A DNA stretch of 64,000 nucleotides from Pyxidicoccus parkwaysis (GTDB lineage Bacteria; Myxococcota; Myxococcia; Myxococcales; Myxococcaceae): NCBI RefSeq assembly GCF_017301735.1, contig NZ_CP071090.1, positions 3,524,001-3,588,000 of the forward strand. The letters run 5' to 3'. The notes below the pieces were generated by a model, which worked only from the letters and a program-made list of their open reading frames with translations, was not told the DNA's origin and ran no database searches. Of the stretch, positions 33,855 to 42,277 are shown piece after piece (within the stretch, counting starts at the first letter, position 1; each line of letters starts with the position of its first letter). A program made the position numbers and the translations under genes.

Positions 33855-33883
33855 GACTCCGTCTCGCCTGTCGACACGGAGTC
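33855..33883 (+). terminator. Hairpin after the serine protease gene
   Basis: GACTCCGT and ACGGAGTC make a perfect 8-bp stem around a 13-base loop, 10 bases after the stop codon. From here to 34135 no gene was found. Confidence 0.5.
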
Positions 33884-34135
33884 CGGCTTCACCGCGACGT
33901 TGTGGGCGCGGCGGACTCCCACAGGAGAATGACTCCCAACTCCACGGTCCTGATCATCGCCCTCGGGGAGTCCGGAGATGTTCAACCCCGGTGCCGCGCG
34001 GCGCAGTGCTTCGGCGCACGCACGTCCCCGGTCGGGTATCTCCTGGTCCCAGCGCCCTCCCGTTACCGGAGCATGCCGGAAGCGGCTGTCCGGCGCCCGC
34101 GAGCCAGGAGCCCGCGGGCCGCCGCGTGACGCACG

Positions 34136-35374
34136 TCAGAGGAACAGGTTCTCCGGCGTGGGCGTCGTCGTCCGCAGGTCATACCCGGCCGAGCCCGCCG
34201 TGGAGGCGCTGCCGGTGACGCCGCCATTGCCGCCATTGCCGCCACACGCGCCACCACCGCCCCCCGCGACAATGGTGGTGTTGGGGGCCGTGGGCGCGGC
34301 CGAGACGCCCGGGGCCCCGCCGCTCACATCGAGGGTGCCGCTGACGGAGGGCGTGGTGGACGAGAGCAGTTGGATGATGCCACCGCCGCCGCCGCCTCCT
34401 CCTCCCTTGCCCGCGCCGCCCGTGTTGTTGCCATCACCGCCTCGCCCTCCGGAGGCGCGCACGATGCCGTTCACGGAGACGGACGTCTTGCCCAGGATGA
34501 CCAGGACGCCGCCCGCGCCGCCTCCAGAGCCCGGAAGATTGGAGCCCGTTCCACCGTTTTCGCCGGTGGCGTTGATGGTGCCACCGGCAAGCACCTGGAC
34601 GGTGCCCTGCGCGAGGATGACCAGCGAGCCTCCGCCCGAGCCCCCCGTCACTCCGGCCTGTTTGGCCCCGGCCCCGCCTCCGAGCGCGCCGGGGCGCACG
34701 AGCTGCGCCGACTGGAGCTGGGTGAGCCCGAATCCTCCCTGGGGCTCGCCCGCGGGCGCCCGGGACACGCCCTGCGACGCGGGGCCCACGCCGTTGTCCC
34801 CGGCGCTCGCCGCCACGATGAGGGTCCCGGCGGGGTTGACGGTGAAGTTCCCGGTGGTGCGGAACACCGTCCCGCTCGGGACGATGAGGGTGCCATTGAT
34901 GCTGACGTTGGTGAACTGCAGGTGCTGCCGGCCGCCGAGGAACGCATAGCCACCAGGCGTGGTGAGGTCGAGCACGCTGCCCGTATTCACCAGGAACGAA
35001 CCTCCCGAGCCATCACCGAAGACGCCGGTGGAGCCCGCGGGGCCCTGTGCGCCATTGCAGATGTAGCGCGTCTGCGACGGGTCGATCTCCGTGGCGTCCA
35101 GCACGCCGTCGCCGTTGAGGTCGGTGCCCACGTCCAGTCGCGTGCCGCCGGTGGGGCAGTTCGCGCCCGGGGGCTCGGCGGACGTCTGCAATTGCGAGTT
35201 CGTGCCGGACAGTGACTGCGCCGCGCCGCTCTCCAGGACGCCCGTGGCATCCACCGTGTCATGAGGACCGCGCGCCCACGCGGCCCCCGCCGACAGCAGC
35301 ACCGCCGCACATGCGATGAGTGGCGTGGCTCGAAACAACCTCTGCACCGGGAAACGAAAACCTGCCTGGGCCAT
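34136..35374 (-). CDS. Secreted glycine-rich protein with DUF7151-like domain
   Basis: 412 residues. A signal peptide (ACAAVLLSAGAAWA) is followed by a DUF7151-like unit (GTRLDVGTDLNGDGVLDATE, then YICNGAQG) that has a short collagen-like or calcium-loop look. The C-terminal 300 residues are low-complexity beta-repeat sequence rich in Gly and Asn with several runs of Gly (GGGGGGGGG near 360) and a repeating VNGxxxASGGxGG theme, as in autotransporter-like or beta-helical surface proteins. The ATG at 35374 has CAGGAG about 7 bases upstream. Function unknown, likely a surface or matrix component. Confidence 0.6.
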   Translation of the reverse strand: MAQAGFRFPVQRLFRATPLIACAAVLLSAGAAWARGPHDTVDATGVLESGAAQSLSGTNSQLQTSAEPPGANCPTGGTRLDVGTDLNGDGVLDATEIDPSQTRYICNGAQGPAGSTGVFGDGSGGSFLVNTGSVLDLTTPGGYAFLGGRQHLQFTNVSINGTLIVPSGTVFRTTGNFTVNPAGTLIVAASAGDNGVGPASQGVSRAPAGEPQGGFGLTQLQSAQLVRPGALGGGAGAKQAGVTGGSGGGSLVILAQGTVQVLAGGTINATGENGGTGSNLPGSGGGAGGVLVILGKTSVSVNGIVRASGGRGGDGNNTGGAGKGGGGGGGGGIIQLLSSTTPSVSGTLDVSGGAPGVSAAPTAPNTTIVAGGGGGACGGNGGNGGVTGSASTAGSAGYDLRTTTPTPENLFL

Positions 35375-35483
35375 GTCTGACTCTCCTGGTTGAGGAACCC
35401 GGAGCAGCGAAGCACAAGGCATCATGTGGAGCATCTTCCCGGCAGGCGTGGCCCTCCACGTCCGGGAACGGTATGTCAGGTGG

Positions 35484-36023
35484 TCAGCGCGGCCCGGGGA
35501 CGCGCTCGAAGATGTGGGTCGGCGCACCCTTGTACGTGCCGCGCGCGAACTCGCGGAAGCCGCACTTGCTCGCGACCTTGATGGACGCCGCGTTCTCCGG
35601 GTCGATGATGCACACCACGCGCTCCGGGCCGAAGCGTCCCTCGGCCCACGCCAGCGCCGCGCGCACCGCCTCCGTGGCGTACCCCTTCCCGTGCATCTCC
35701 GGCATGAGCGCCCAGCCGGCTTCCTTCGCGCCGTCGAACGACGGCTGGATGTCCCTTCGAAACTCCGCGAGCCCCACCTCGCCGACGAACCGGCCCGTGG
35801 CCTTCTCGCGCACCACCCAGAATCCGTACCCCATCACGTCCCAGTGGCCCACGTAGCGCAGCAGCCGGGCCCAGCACTCCTCGCGCGTGGACGGCTTGCC
35901 GCCGATGTGGCGGGTGACCTCCGGGTTGCTCCACAGCGCGAAGCACTCCTCGAAGTCCTCCAGCCGATGGCCGCGCAGCGTGAGGCGCTCGGTGTCGACG
36001 GCGGGGATGACGGTGGCGGGCAT
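35484..36023 (-). CDS. GNAT-family N-acetyltransferase (RimJ/RimL type)
   Basis: 179 residues. It has the Acetyltransf_3 pattern: TERLTLRGHRLEDFEECFAL at the start, GYGFWVVREKATGRFVGEVG in the centre, and the acetyl-CoA-binding motif A in MPEMHGKGYATEAVRAAL (Q/RxxGxG/A loop, here HGKGYA), then NAASIKVASKCGF. It transfers acetyl from acetyl-CoA to an amine, often a protein N-terminus; substrate unknown. CAGGAG sits 10 bases before the ATG at 36023. Confidence 0.85.
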   Translation of the reverse strand: MPATVIPAVDTERLTLRGHRLEDFEECFALWSNPEVTRHIGGKPSTREECWARLLRYVGHWDVMGYGFWVVREKATGRFVGEVGLAEFRRDIQPSFDGAKEAGWALMPEMHGKGYATEAVRAALAWAEGRFGPERVVCIIDPENAASIKVASKCGFREFARGTYKGAPTHIFERVPGPR

Positions 36024-36236
36024 GGACTTCACTCCTGTGCGATTCACGGCGGGGAGGTGAGACGGCGCTCCTCCCGACGGCACGTCGGGCTGCAGGGTGC
36101 GCCGCCGGGTGTTCTACACCGACGCCGTCCGGAGGGAAGACAGAAGGCCCAGACCCCGGGTTCGGGAGTACCAACGATGGAGAAGCGCGGCATGCAGACG
36201 GGAGGTATGCCGCCATCCATGTTGCCAGTGCAATCC

Positions 36237-36252
36237 TGGTACGCTTGGGGCA
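36237..36252 (+). promoter_or_regulatory. Possible sigma-54 (-24/-12) promoter
   Basis: TGGTACGCTTGGGGCA carries GG and GC at exactly the -24/-12 spacing (TGGCACG-N4-TTGCA consensus) with three mismatches. It lies about 54 bases before the Cys-rich secreted-protein gene. Spacing is right but base matches are moderate, so this is a candidate only. Confidence 0.4.
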
Positions 36253-36305
36253 CCCGTGAGGTCTCGCACGTCGCGAGTCCTTCCCGGGTCTCTCAGGAGC
36301 CTTCC

Positions 36306-36695
36306 ATGTCATTGCGCCGTGCTCTTCCCTGGAGTGTCGCTCTCATCCTGTCGCTCGCCACCGTTGTCTCGGCGGAGCCCTCCGTCACGGAGGTCAGCCA
36401 GTCCGAGCCCGTGCTCTACTCCAGCGAGGAATTGCGCTCGGAGTCGAGCGAAGTCCAGGATGCGGCCAGCCTCATCTGCCTCTCCGTCCGGTGTACGTCG
36501 GAGAGCGATTGCTGGGCGGCCTGTCCGAGCGCGAGCAGCGTGAGCTGCACCAGCAATGCGTGCCGCTACACCTACCCGGGTGGTGGCGGCGGCGGTGGTG
36601 GCCCGACGTGCCCGGCCACGCGTTGCATCGACGACTCCGACTGCGTGTGCAGCGGGCGGCAGGGCTACTGTGATGCGCGCGTCTGCCGTTACTGA
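36306..36695 (+). CDS. Small secreted protein with two Cys-rich modules
   Basis: 129 residues. After a signal peptide (SVALILSLATVVSA) and an acidic Ser/Glu-rich stretch come two similar six-Cys modules joined by a Gly8 linker. The first runs from LICLSVRC to SNACRY, the second from PTCPATRC to ARVCRY; both share the pattern C-x4-C-x5-C ... C ... C-x4-CRY. The Cys would form disulfides outside the cell. It does not match a family I know. An early ATG at 36306 has CAGGAG upstream. A hairpin terminator follows, shared with the convergent LysR gene. Knottin-like toxins, inhibitors or matrix proteins are possible; none is supported. Confidence 0.7.
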   Translation: MSLRRALPWSVALILSLATVVSAEPSVTEVSQSEPVLYSSEELRSESSEVQDAASLICLSVRCTSESDCWAACPSASSVSCTSNACRYTYPGGGGGGGGPTCPATRCIDDSDCVCSGRQGYCDARVCRY

Positions 36696-36703
36696 GTGAC
36701 GGG

Positions 36704-36738
36704 AGGCCTCGGGCCGTCATCCCGGCGGTCCGAGGCCT
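36704..36738. terminator. Bidirectional hairpin between convergent genes
   Basis: AGGCCTCGG and CCGAGGCCT form a perfect 9-bp stem with a 17-base loop, between the Cys-rich gene and the convergent LysR gene. It can terminate both directions. Confidence 0.6.
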
Positions 36739-36765
36739 GTCGCTGTGGGGGAAGGAGACGGAGTC

Positions 36766-37755
36766 TCATCCCTCGTGCGTGGCCACGGCCATGGCTGTCG
36801 GAATCCTCTCCCGCATCAGCTCCACGAACCTGCGCAGCCGCGCCGGTTGGAACCGCGCATAGGGGTAGAGCAGGTACATCGGCAGCGGCGCGGCGCTCCA
36901 GTTCGGAACCAGGTGCACGAGCCGGCCACGCACGATGTCCTCATGAAGCAACCAGGCCGAGGCCACGCAGACGCCGAGGCCATTCACCGCGGCGCTGCGG
37001 ATGGCATAGAGGCTGTCCGTGCTCAGGCGTGGATGGAAGGCGATGGACTGGACCTCGCCGGTGTCCACCTGGGTCAGTGAGAGCTCGCTGCGATAGAACG
37101 TGCGCAGCGACAGCCACGGCAGTCGCGCGAGCTCGTCGGGATGGGCCGGCACGGGTACGCCGGCCAGCACCGACGGCGCGGCCACGACGATGCGCGGCAC
37201 CTCGGCCACGCGGATGGCCACCACGCTCGGGTCCTGCACCTCGCCGACGCGAATCGCGCAGTCGATACCGTCCGCGATGAAGTCCACCGCCCGGTCGTGC
37301 AGCACCCATTCGACCGAGACCCGTGCGTGGCGATTCAGGTACTCCGTCAGCGGCTCCACCAGCAACTGCTGCCCGAATGCGTGCGGCACCACGACACGCA
37401 GCGTGCCCTCCGGTTCGTCGCTCGCGCCACGCAGGTCGGCCTCGAACATCTGCCAGTTGGCCACCAGCTCCTTCGCGCGCTCGTAGCAGCGCGCGCCGTC
37501 CTCGGTGAGCTTCATCGCATGGGTGGAGCGCTGAAGCAGCCGAAGTCCCAGTGAGCGCTCCAGGGTCTGGAGCCGGCGGCTCACCGTCGGCTGGGTGGTG
37601 CCCAGCTGCGCGGCGGCGGACGACAGGCTCCCGGCGTCGACGATGCGGAGGAAGGTCTGCATCAGCTCGAGCCGGTCGGCGGTGGCTGGCGCGGCGGGGG
37701 AGGGGAGCGGCTTCCGGGAGACACGCGACCGGGCCGGCTTCGAGCGGTTGGGCAC
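36766..37755 (-). CDS. LysR-family transcriptional regulator
   Basis: 329 residues. After a basic N-terminal tail, the winged HTH (about 30-90) reads FLRIVDAGSLSSAAAQLGTT, then QPTVSRRLQTLERSLGLRLLQR, the typical LysR DNA-binding segment. A co-inducer domain of about 210 residues (GTLRVVVPHAFG onward) follows. A GTG at 37755 is the first start after the promoter region and is preceded by GAGGTG. It is divergent from the MFS transporter gene, the classical layout for a LysR regulator and its target; a candidate LysR site lies between them. Confidence 0.88.
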   Translation of the reverse strand: MPNRSKPARSRVSRKPLPSPAAPATADRLELMQTFLRIVDAGSLSSAAAQLGTTQPTVSRRLQTLERSLGLRLLQRSTHAMKLTEDGARCYERAKELVANWQMFEADLRGASDEPEGTLRVVVPHAFGQQLLVEPLTEYLNRHARVSVEWVLHDRAVDFIADGIDCAIRVGEVQDPSVVAIRVAEVPRIVVAAPSVLAGVPVPAHPDELARLPWLSLRTFYRSELSLTQVDTGEVQSIAFHPRLSTDSLYAIRSAAVNGLGVCVASAWLLHEDIVRGRLVHLVPNWSAAPLPMYLLYPYARFQPARLRRFVELMRERIPTAMAVATHEG

Positions 37756-37779
37756 GAGGGAACACCTCAGGCGTCTTCG

Positions 37780-37798
37780 TTATGCGTGGAGCGTATAA
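37780..37798. promoter_or_regulatory. Candidate LysR binding site and hairpin in the LysR/MFS gap
   Basis: TTATGCGTGGAGCGTATAA (37780-37798) is an imperfect inverted repeat containing a T-N11-A element, as LysR regulators prefer. A second perfect inverted repeat, CCGAGT (37822-37827) and ACTCGG (37834-37839), follows, closer to the transporter start. Both lie in the 124-base divergent gap. Confidence 0.4.
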
Positions 37799-37879
37799 CC
37801 GCTGTTCAGGACACGCTACTACCGAGTCTCTCTACTCGGGAGCACTGTCACCTCATCTCGCATCGCAGAGGTGAACGTC

Positions 37880-39160
37880 ATGTCCTTCATTCGCGCCGTA
37901 CATGGAACCGCCGGCAACGGCACCCTGCCCGCGGCGGTCGCCAGCCCGTCTCAGCCCGTCACCTCCAGCCACGGTGGGAGCGCGCCCTTGTCGAGCGGCC
38001 TGCGCCTGCTGCTGGCCACGGGCGCCGGCCTGTCGGTGGCTTCGATTTATTACAGCCAGCCGATGCTGGGAGTGATGGGCGCGGGCATCGGGGCTTCGGA
38101 CACCGCCGTGGGGCTCGTGCCCACGCTGACCCAGCTGGGCTACGCGCTGGGCATCCTGCTGCTGACGCCGCTCGGCGACCGCTTCGACCGGCGCCGCATC
38201 ATCCTCATCAAGGCCGCCCTGCTGAGCGGGGTACTGCTGCTGAGCAGCATCGCCCCGGGCATCGCCTTGCTGCTGGTGGCGAGCTTCGCCGTCGGCCTGA
38301 CGGCGACCATGGCGCAGGACATCGTGCCGGCCGCGGCGACGCTGGCCCCCGAGCGCGAGCGCGGCAAGGTGGTGGGCACGGTGATGACCGGCCTGCTGCT
38401 CGGCATCCTGCTGTCCCGTGTCGTCAGCGGTGTGGTCGCCGAGCACTTCGGCTGGCGCGCCATGTACATGATTGCCGCCGCCAGCGTGGCCCTGGTTGGC
38501 GTGGCGGCCTGGCGTGGCCTGCCTCGCTTCCGCCCGACGAACACGCTCTCGTACGGCGCGCTGCTCGGCTCGCTGGTCAGCCTGTGGCGCAAGCACGGTG
38601 CCCTTCGCCGGGCCGCGCTGGCGCAGGGCCTGCTCTCGGTGGGGTTCAGCGCGTTCTGGTCCACCCTCGCGGTGATGCTGCATGGCGCTCCGTTCCACCT
38701 GGGCAGCGCGGCCGCTGGTGCCTTCGGCCTGGCCGGCGCGGCCGGAGCGCTGGGCGCGCCAATCGCGGGCCGCATCGCGGATCGCTTCGGTCCTGAGGTC
38801 GTCACGCGTCTGGGCGCCGGAATGACCGCCGTCTCGTTCGCCACGATGCTCGCGTCGCCGTGGCTCGAGCCGAACGCGCGGCTGTGGCTGATTGGCGCGG
38901 GCGCGATTGGCTTCGACCTCGGCGCGCAGGTCATGCTCGTGGCGCATCAGACGATTGTCTTCGGCATCGACCCCGCCGCACGCAGCCGGCTCAACGCGGT
39001 GCTGTTCGTCTGCATGTTCATCGGCATGTCCATCGGCGCGGCGAGCGGCAGCCTCGTGCTGGCCCGGTGGGGATGGGTGGCGGTGACGCTGCTGGCCACC
39101 GCCTCGGCGCTGGCGGCCTTGCTGGTCCGCCTGTTTCCGGGCGCGCGCAAGGCTCGTTGA
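37880..39160 (+). CDS. MFS transporter
   Basis: 426 residues with 12 predicted membrane helices. The MFS loop 2-3 signature appears as GDRFDRRRIILI, and the symmetrical second-half loop as AGRIADRFGPEVV. A Gln/Tyr-rich first helix (SIYYSQPML) matches the YnfM/arabinose-efflux group of drug-efflux MFS proteins. Substrate unknown. The ATG at 37880 is chosen because GAGGTGA lies 8-14 bases upstream; the GTG at 37871 is inside that element. Paired divergently with the LysR gene. Confidence 0.87.
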   Translation: MSFIRAVHGTAGNGTLPAAVASPSQPVTSSHGGSAPLSSGLRLLLATGAGLSVASIYYSQPMLGVMGAGIGASDTAVGLVPTLTQLGYALGILLLTPLGDRFDRRRIILIKAALLSGVLLLSSIAPGIALLLVASFAVGLTATMAQDIVPAAATLAPERERGKVVGTVMTGLLLGILLSRVVSGVVAEHFGWRAMYMIAAASVALVGVAAWRGLPRFRPTNTLSYGALLGSLVSLWRKHGALRRAALAQGLLSVGFSAFWSTLAVMLHGAPFHLGSAAAGAFGLAGAAGALGAPIAGRIADRFGPEVVTRLGAGMTAVSFATMLASPWLEPNARLWLIGAGAIGFDLGAQVMLVAHQTIVFGIDPAARSRLNAVLFVCMFIGMSIGAASGSLVLARWGWVAVTLLATASALAALLVRLFPGARKAR

Positions 39161-39166
39161 GCCACG

Positions 39167-40015
39167 TCAGAGCCCGCGCTCGCGCAGGGCCTGGAAGAGC
39201 GAGGCGTAGAAGGACTCGGCGTCGAAGCGGGAGGACCAGCCAATCTGGGCCCAGTGGTCCGCCTCGACGACGCCGAACACCTCGCCCCACTTCTGCGAGT
39301 CCGCGGGCACCACGCCGTCGTTGGGGCCCACGCGGTGGGACAGGTACAGATACGTGGGCAGCAGGACGGGGTTGAGCGCTCGGGTGCGCTGCTGGAAGGC
39401 GCCCACGTAGCTGGCATACAGCACGCCCCGCGCATCCGGGACGAGCCGGTTGAACTCGGCCATCTTCGCCGTCGTCAAGTCATAGAAGGCGTCGGTCTCC
39501 ACCGTCAGCGCCGTGCACAGCCGCTTGAGACCCAGCGCATCTCCAAGCAGCCGCGTGCCCACGTCCGCCAGCGGCGTGCCGTGGTGCGGAGTGCCAATCG
39601 TGGTGAGCGACGCCACGCGCGAGGCCAGCCCGAGCTGGGAGATGGCGTACCGAGCATCCAGCCCTCCCATGCTGTGGGCGATGATGTTCACCCGCTTCGC
39701 ATCCAGGCTGCGCACGGCCTGGGCCAGCGCCTCCGCGCGCTGGCTCACCGAGCCCGTCGGAGGCACCCGCACCACGTACACATCGGAGCCGAGCTGGCGC
39801 AGCCGCGCGGGCACCCCCTTGAAGTACTCATGACGGCGGTCGCCTACTGTCACCTCATCGAAGCCCATCAGCCCGTGCGCGAGCACCACCGGATAGCGCA
39901 GGCCCCGCGCGGCACGGCGGACCCGGCGCGCGCGCAGGTATCGGAACGCGAGCAGCCCCAGGCCCCCCAGCACCAGCAGGGCGAGCAGCACGGCTCCCAG
40001 AAGCTCGAGCGACAT
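39167..40015 (-). CDS. Triacylglycerol lipase-like alpha/beta hydrolase
   Basis: 282 residues. A membrane-spanning N-terminus (LLGAVLLALLVLGGLGLLAF) precedes an alpha/beta hydrolase resembling Pseudomonas/Burkholderia LipA lipases: oxyanion segment YPVVLAHGLMGF, nucleophile elbow AHSMGG, and LTTIGTPHHGTPLAD next to it. An Asp and His of the triad appear late (VGPNDGVVP and EADHWAQIG). Substrate is probably a lipid or ester. The hydrophobic N-terminus makes it membrane-tethered rather than secreted free. It has 6 bases to the convergent MFS stop. Confidence 0.8.
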   Translation of the reverse strand: MSLELLGAVLLALLVLGGLGLLAFRYLRARRVRRAARGLRYPVVLAHGLMGFDEVTVGDRRHEYFKGVPARLRQLGSDVYVVRVPPTGSVSQRAEALAQAVRSLDAKRVNIIAHSMGGLDARYAISQLGLASRVASLTTIGTPHHGTPLADVGTRLLGDALGLKRLCTALTVETDAFYDLTTAKMAEFNRLVPDARGVLYASYVGAFQQRTRALNPVLLPTYLYLSHRVGPNDGVVPADSQKWGEVFGVVEADHWAQIGWSSRFDAESFYASLFQALRERGL

Positions 40016-40122
40016 ACCCGGAGAGCATGGCCGTCCCCCTGGTCGTCATCAAGCGACCGGGAGTCGCGCACCGTTGGCCGCGCAGAAGTGTGATGACAAT
40101 GGACTGTCTTTTGCCGCCCGCA

Positions 40123-40704
40123 TCATGGGCGTTCGTTATCGAGCCGGGTGTCCGTGGCAATCCAGTTCACTTCCCAGGTCTTGCCACCGTCATCGGAGAA
40201 CGCCTGCTCGAATCGGCACGAGTCCGGCTTCATCTCCGAGATGACGAAGCGGACGAGGATGGCCCGTCCGCCGAGGGTCTCCTGTGCGTAGAACTCGCCG
40301 CGGCCGTTCTTGAACTCGCCAATCGTCGGCGGGCTCAGTGTTCCTCCCTGACGGTTGGAGAAGTTGAGGCTCCACTGGCGGGTCTGGGGATTGTAGAGGC
40401 GCAGGGACAGGCCTTCGATACGGCCCGCTGGCCCCTTGACGTCGAGCTCGACCAGGTTGGCTCCTCCGTTCCAGACCTTCCGGACCACGGTCGTGCCCTC
40501 GTATTCGACCCACTTGTTCGAGCCCGTCAGTGGATTCAGACGCCGCGACAGGCGGGTCTTCCAGGTGCCGATCTCGAAGTCGAAATCATGTTGCCCGTCC
40601 TTCGCCGCAGCCGGTTGGTCCTCGGCGCTCGCTCGGTGCGGCGCGCTGACGACGGCGCAGGTGCACAGCAGAAGAAATGCGAGCCACCGGTTTGGTGTGT
40701 TCAT
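40123..40704 (-). CDS. Secreted DUF1579-like protein
   Basis: 193 residues. A signal peptide (LAFLLLCTCAVVSAPHRASA) precedes a lipocalin-like beta domain: DGQHDFDFEIGTWKTRLSR is the FDxxxGxW entry found in DUF1579-type proteins, followed by alternating strands ending EVNWIATDTRL. Activity unknown. Nothing around suggests a pathway. Confidence 0.6.
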   Translation of the reverse strand: MNTPNRWLAFLLLCTCAVVSAPHRASAEDQPAAAKDGQHDFDFEIGTWKTRLSRRLNPLTGSNKWVEYEGTTVVRKVWNGGANLVELDVKGPAGRIEGLSLRLYNPQTRQWSLNFSNRQGGTLSPPTIGEFKNGRGEFYAQETLGGRAILVRFVISEMKPDSCRFEQAFSDDGGKTWEVNWIATDTRLDNERP

Positions 40705-40796
40705 GAAGGGCCCCTCGATGTCTGGCGATGACTCTGGACAGGGGAGGCTTGACCGGCAATGGCCACTTCTGACGGAATGGATATGACCGCTTAATC

Positions 40797-41273
40797 ATGT
40801 TGAAACGTGACGACGTCATTCTCGGAATCGACCTCGCGTTCAAGGATGCGGCCATTCCACGAACCGAGGAAGCGCTTGCACCGCCGGGCATCGAGGCCAG
40901 GTACGTCATCGACCACTTCTTCGGCAAGACGCGGGACGACGTGGAGTCCCAGACCTTCCCTGGCTCGCTGTACATGGAAGACTTCTCGTACATGACCGAG
41001 GCCGCCGTCCTGTACTACCTGCCGGCGGTGCTCCGCATCATGCTGGCGAACTCGACTGACTTCGAGCTGTGGATTCATCTCCACGGTTTTCTTCGTCGCC
41101 TGCATGGCGACTATCCCAACCCTGCGTTGACGGCGCTCAGCGTCGCGCAGCGCAAGGCGATTGCGGATTGGGCAGACACTCTCAGCCAGGAGTGGGTCTC
41201 GTCGAAGTGGATGTCGCGGTTCGTCAAAGAAGCCGCCAGGTTGGCTCGGAGCTATCGCTCAGCTGGAACCTGA
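40797..41273 (+). CDS. Small cytoplasmic protein, DUF6714-like
   Basis: 158 residues, no signal peptide. It contains an aromatic-rich helical segment (EDFSYMTEAAVLYYLPAVLR) and a central LTALSVAQRKAIADWADTL. The YYLPAVLR pattern recalls DUF6714 proteins, which have no known function and often neighbour toxin-immunity genes; this is a memory-based match. Upstream GC-poor bases (40780-40795) may contain the promoter. Confidence 0.55.
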   Translation: MLKRDDVILGIDLAFKDAAIPRTEEALAPPGIEARYVIDHFFGKTRDDVESQTFPGSLYMEDFSYMTEAAVLYYLPAVLRIMLANSTDFELWIHLHGFLRRLHGDYPNPALTALSVAQRKAIADWADTLSQEWVSSKWMSRFVKEAARLARSYRSAGT

Positions 41274-41294
41274 GCCTCGCCCCATGCCCCCTGA

Positions 41295-42056
41295 CTACTC
41301 GACGACGAAAGTGGTGGAGTCCACTCCGGCGTTGCCGGTGACGGGGTCGTACGCAGTCACCGTGACTTCGTAGGCGCCCTGACTCTGCACGGACAGCTCG
41401 CCTTCGAAGGTGCTGGTCTTCCCAGCGAACTTCAGGGAGAGCTGGGTGAGCGGCTTCCCGTTGTGCTTCACCGTGGCCTGCAGCTCGTACCGGCTGGAGT
41501 CCCAGAGTCCCTTGGGCTCGGTAGGGCAGCCACACATGAGCGTGACGTTGGCGCGGAGAGGAACGGTGAGCTTCTTGTCTCCCCCGAGCCTGAGGAACTC
41601 GTGAGCCGCAGGGGTCAGCACATCCACCACGAAGCCGGGCAGCTCCAGGATGAGGCCATCGCCCTCGACGTGCTTGCCGGGCAGCAGCCAGAGTTGGGTG
41701 GTGCTGGTGGCGAGTGCCTGCCGCTGCGCAAGGGGCCCGGACACCTCCACCGTCACCAGTCGCGGCTCGGCGAGGTCCAGGGTGGCCGTGAACTTCGCGG
41801 AGGACTCGTCCGCGAGCGGCGCCCCACGGACTTGTGGCTGCTTCATCAACGTCTGGGTGTTGCCTGTCGAGCCGGCGGTGACGCCGCTGGCCAGCACCTG
41901 GCCGGACTGCGCGTCCCGAAGCACCACTCGCACGCCCCCCATCGACGTCCCGACGAACTTGCCGTCCCGGGCGCGAGCCCTCACGACCAGCCGCGTCTCC
42001 GCCGCCAGGGCCGAGGTGGAGAACAACAGCAGGGTCCAGAGAATGAGGCTTCGCAT
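41295..42056 (-). CDS. Secreted protein of unknown function, beta-rich
   Basis: 253 residues. A signal peptide (LILWTLLLFSTSALA) is followed by a beta-sandwich region with Thr/Val-rich strands and one CGC motif (LMCGCPTEP). A last Ig-like segment (YEVTVTAYDPVTGNAGVDST) closes the protein. It may be a periplasmic or surface adhesin-like module; no catalytic residues are recognisable. The ATG at 42056 with GGAGCGAG upstream is preferred over 42068. Confidence 0.55.
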   Translation of the reverse strand: MRSLILWTLLLFSTSALAAETRLVVRARARDGKFVGTSMGGVRVVLRDAQSGQVLASGVTAGSTGNTQTLMKQPQVRGAPLADESSAKFTATLDLAEPRLVTVEVSGPLAQRQALATSTTQLWLLPGKHVEGDGLILELPGFVVDVLTPAAHEFLRLGGDKKLTVPLRANVTLMCGCPTEPKGLWDSSRYELQATVKHNGKPLTQLSLKFAGKTSTFEGELSVQSQGAYEVTVTAYDPVTGNAGVDSTTFVVE

Positions 42057-42277
42057 GACTCGCTCCATGTCAAAAGGTCTGGAGCGGAGCCACATAACAC
42101 CGCGTGCGCATGAACGGCAGTCGAAGCGGGCGGGGGCGTCCCGGGGCACGGGCCGGTCGAGCTGCTGACCGCGCTCTCACGGGCCTCCGGTGCGAGCTGG
42201 GCGTACCGCATGGGCCATTCCTGCTCCCTTGCGCGGGGACGGAGCCGCCGCTCGATATCCCTGATATTGGAGCGCTC

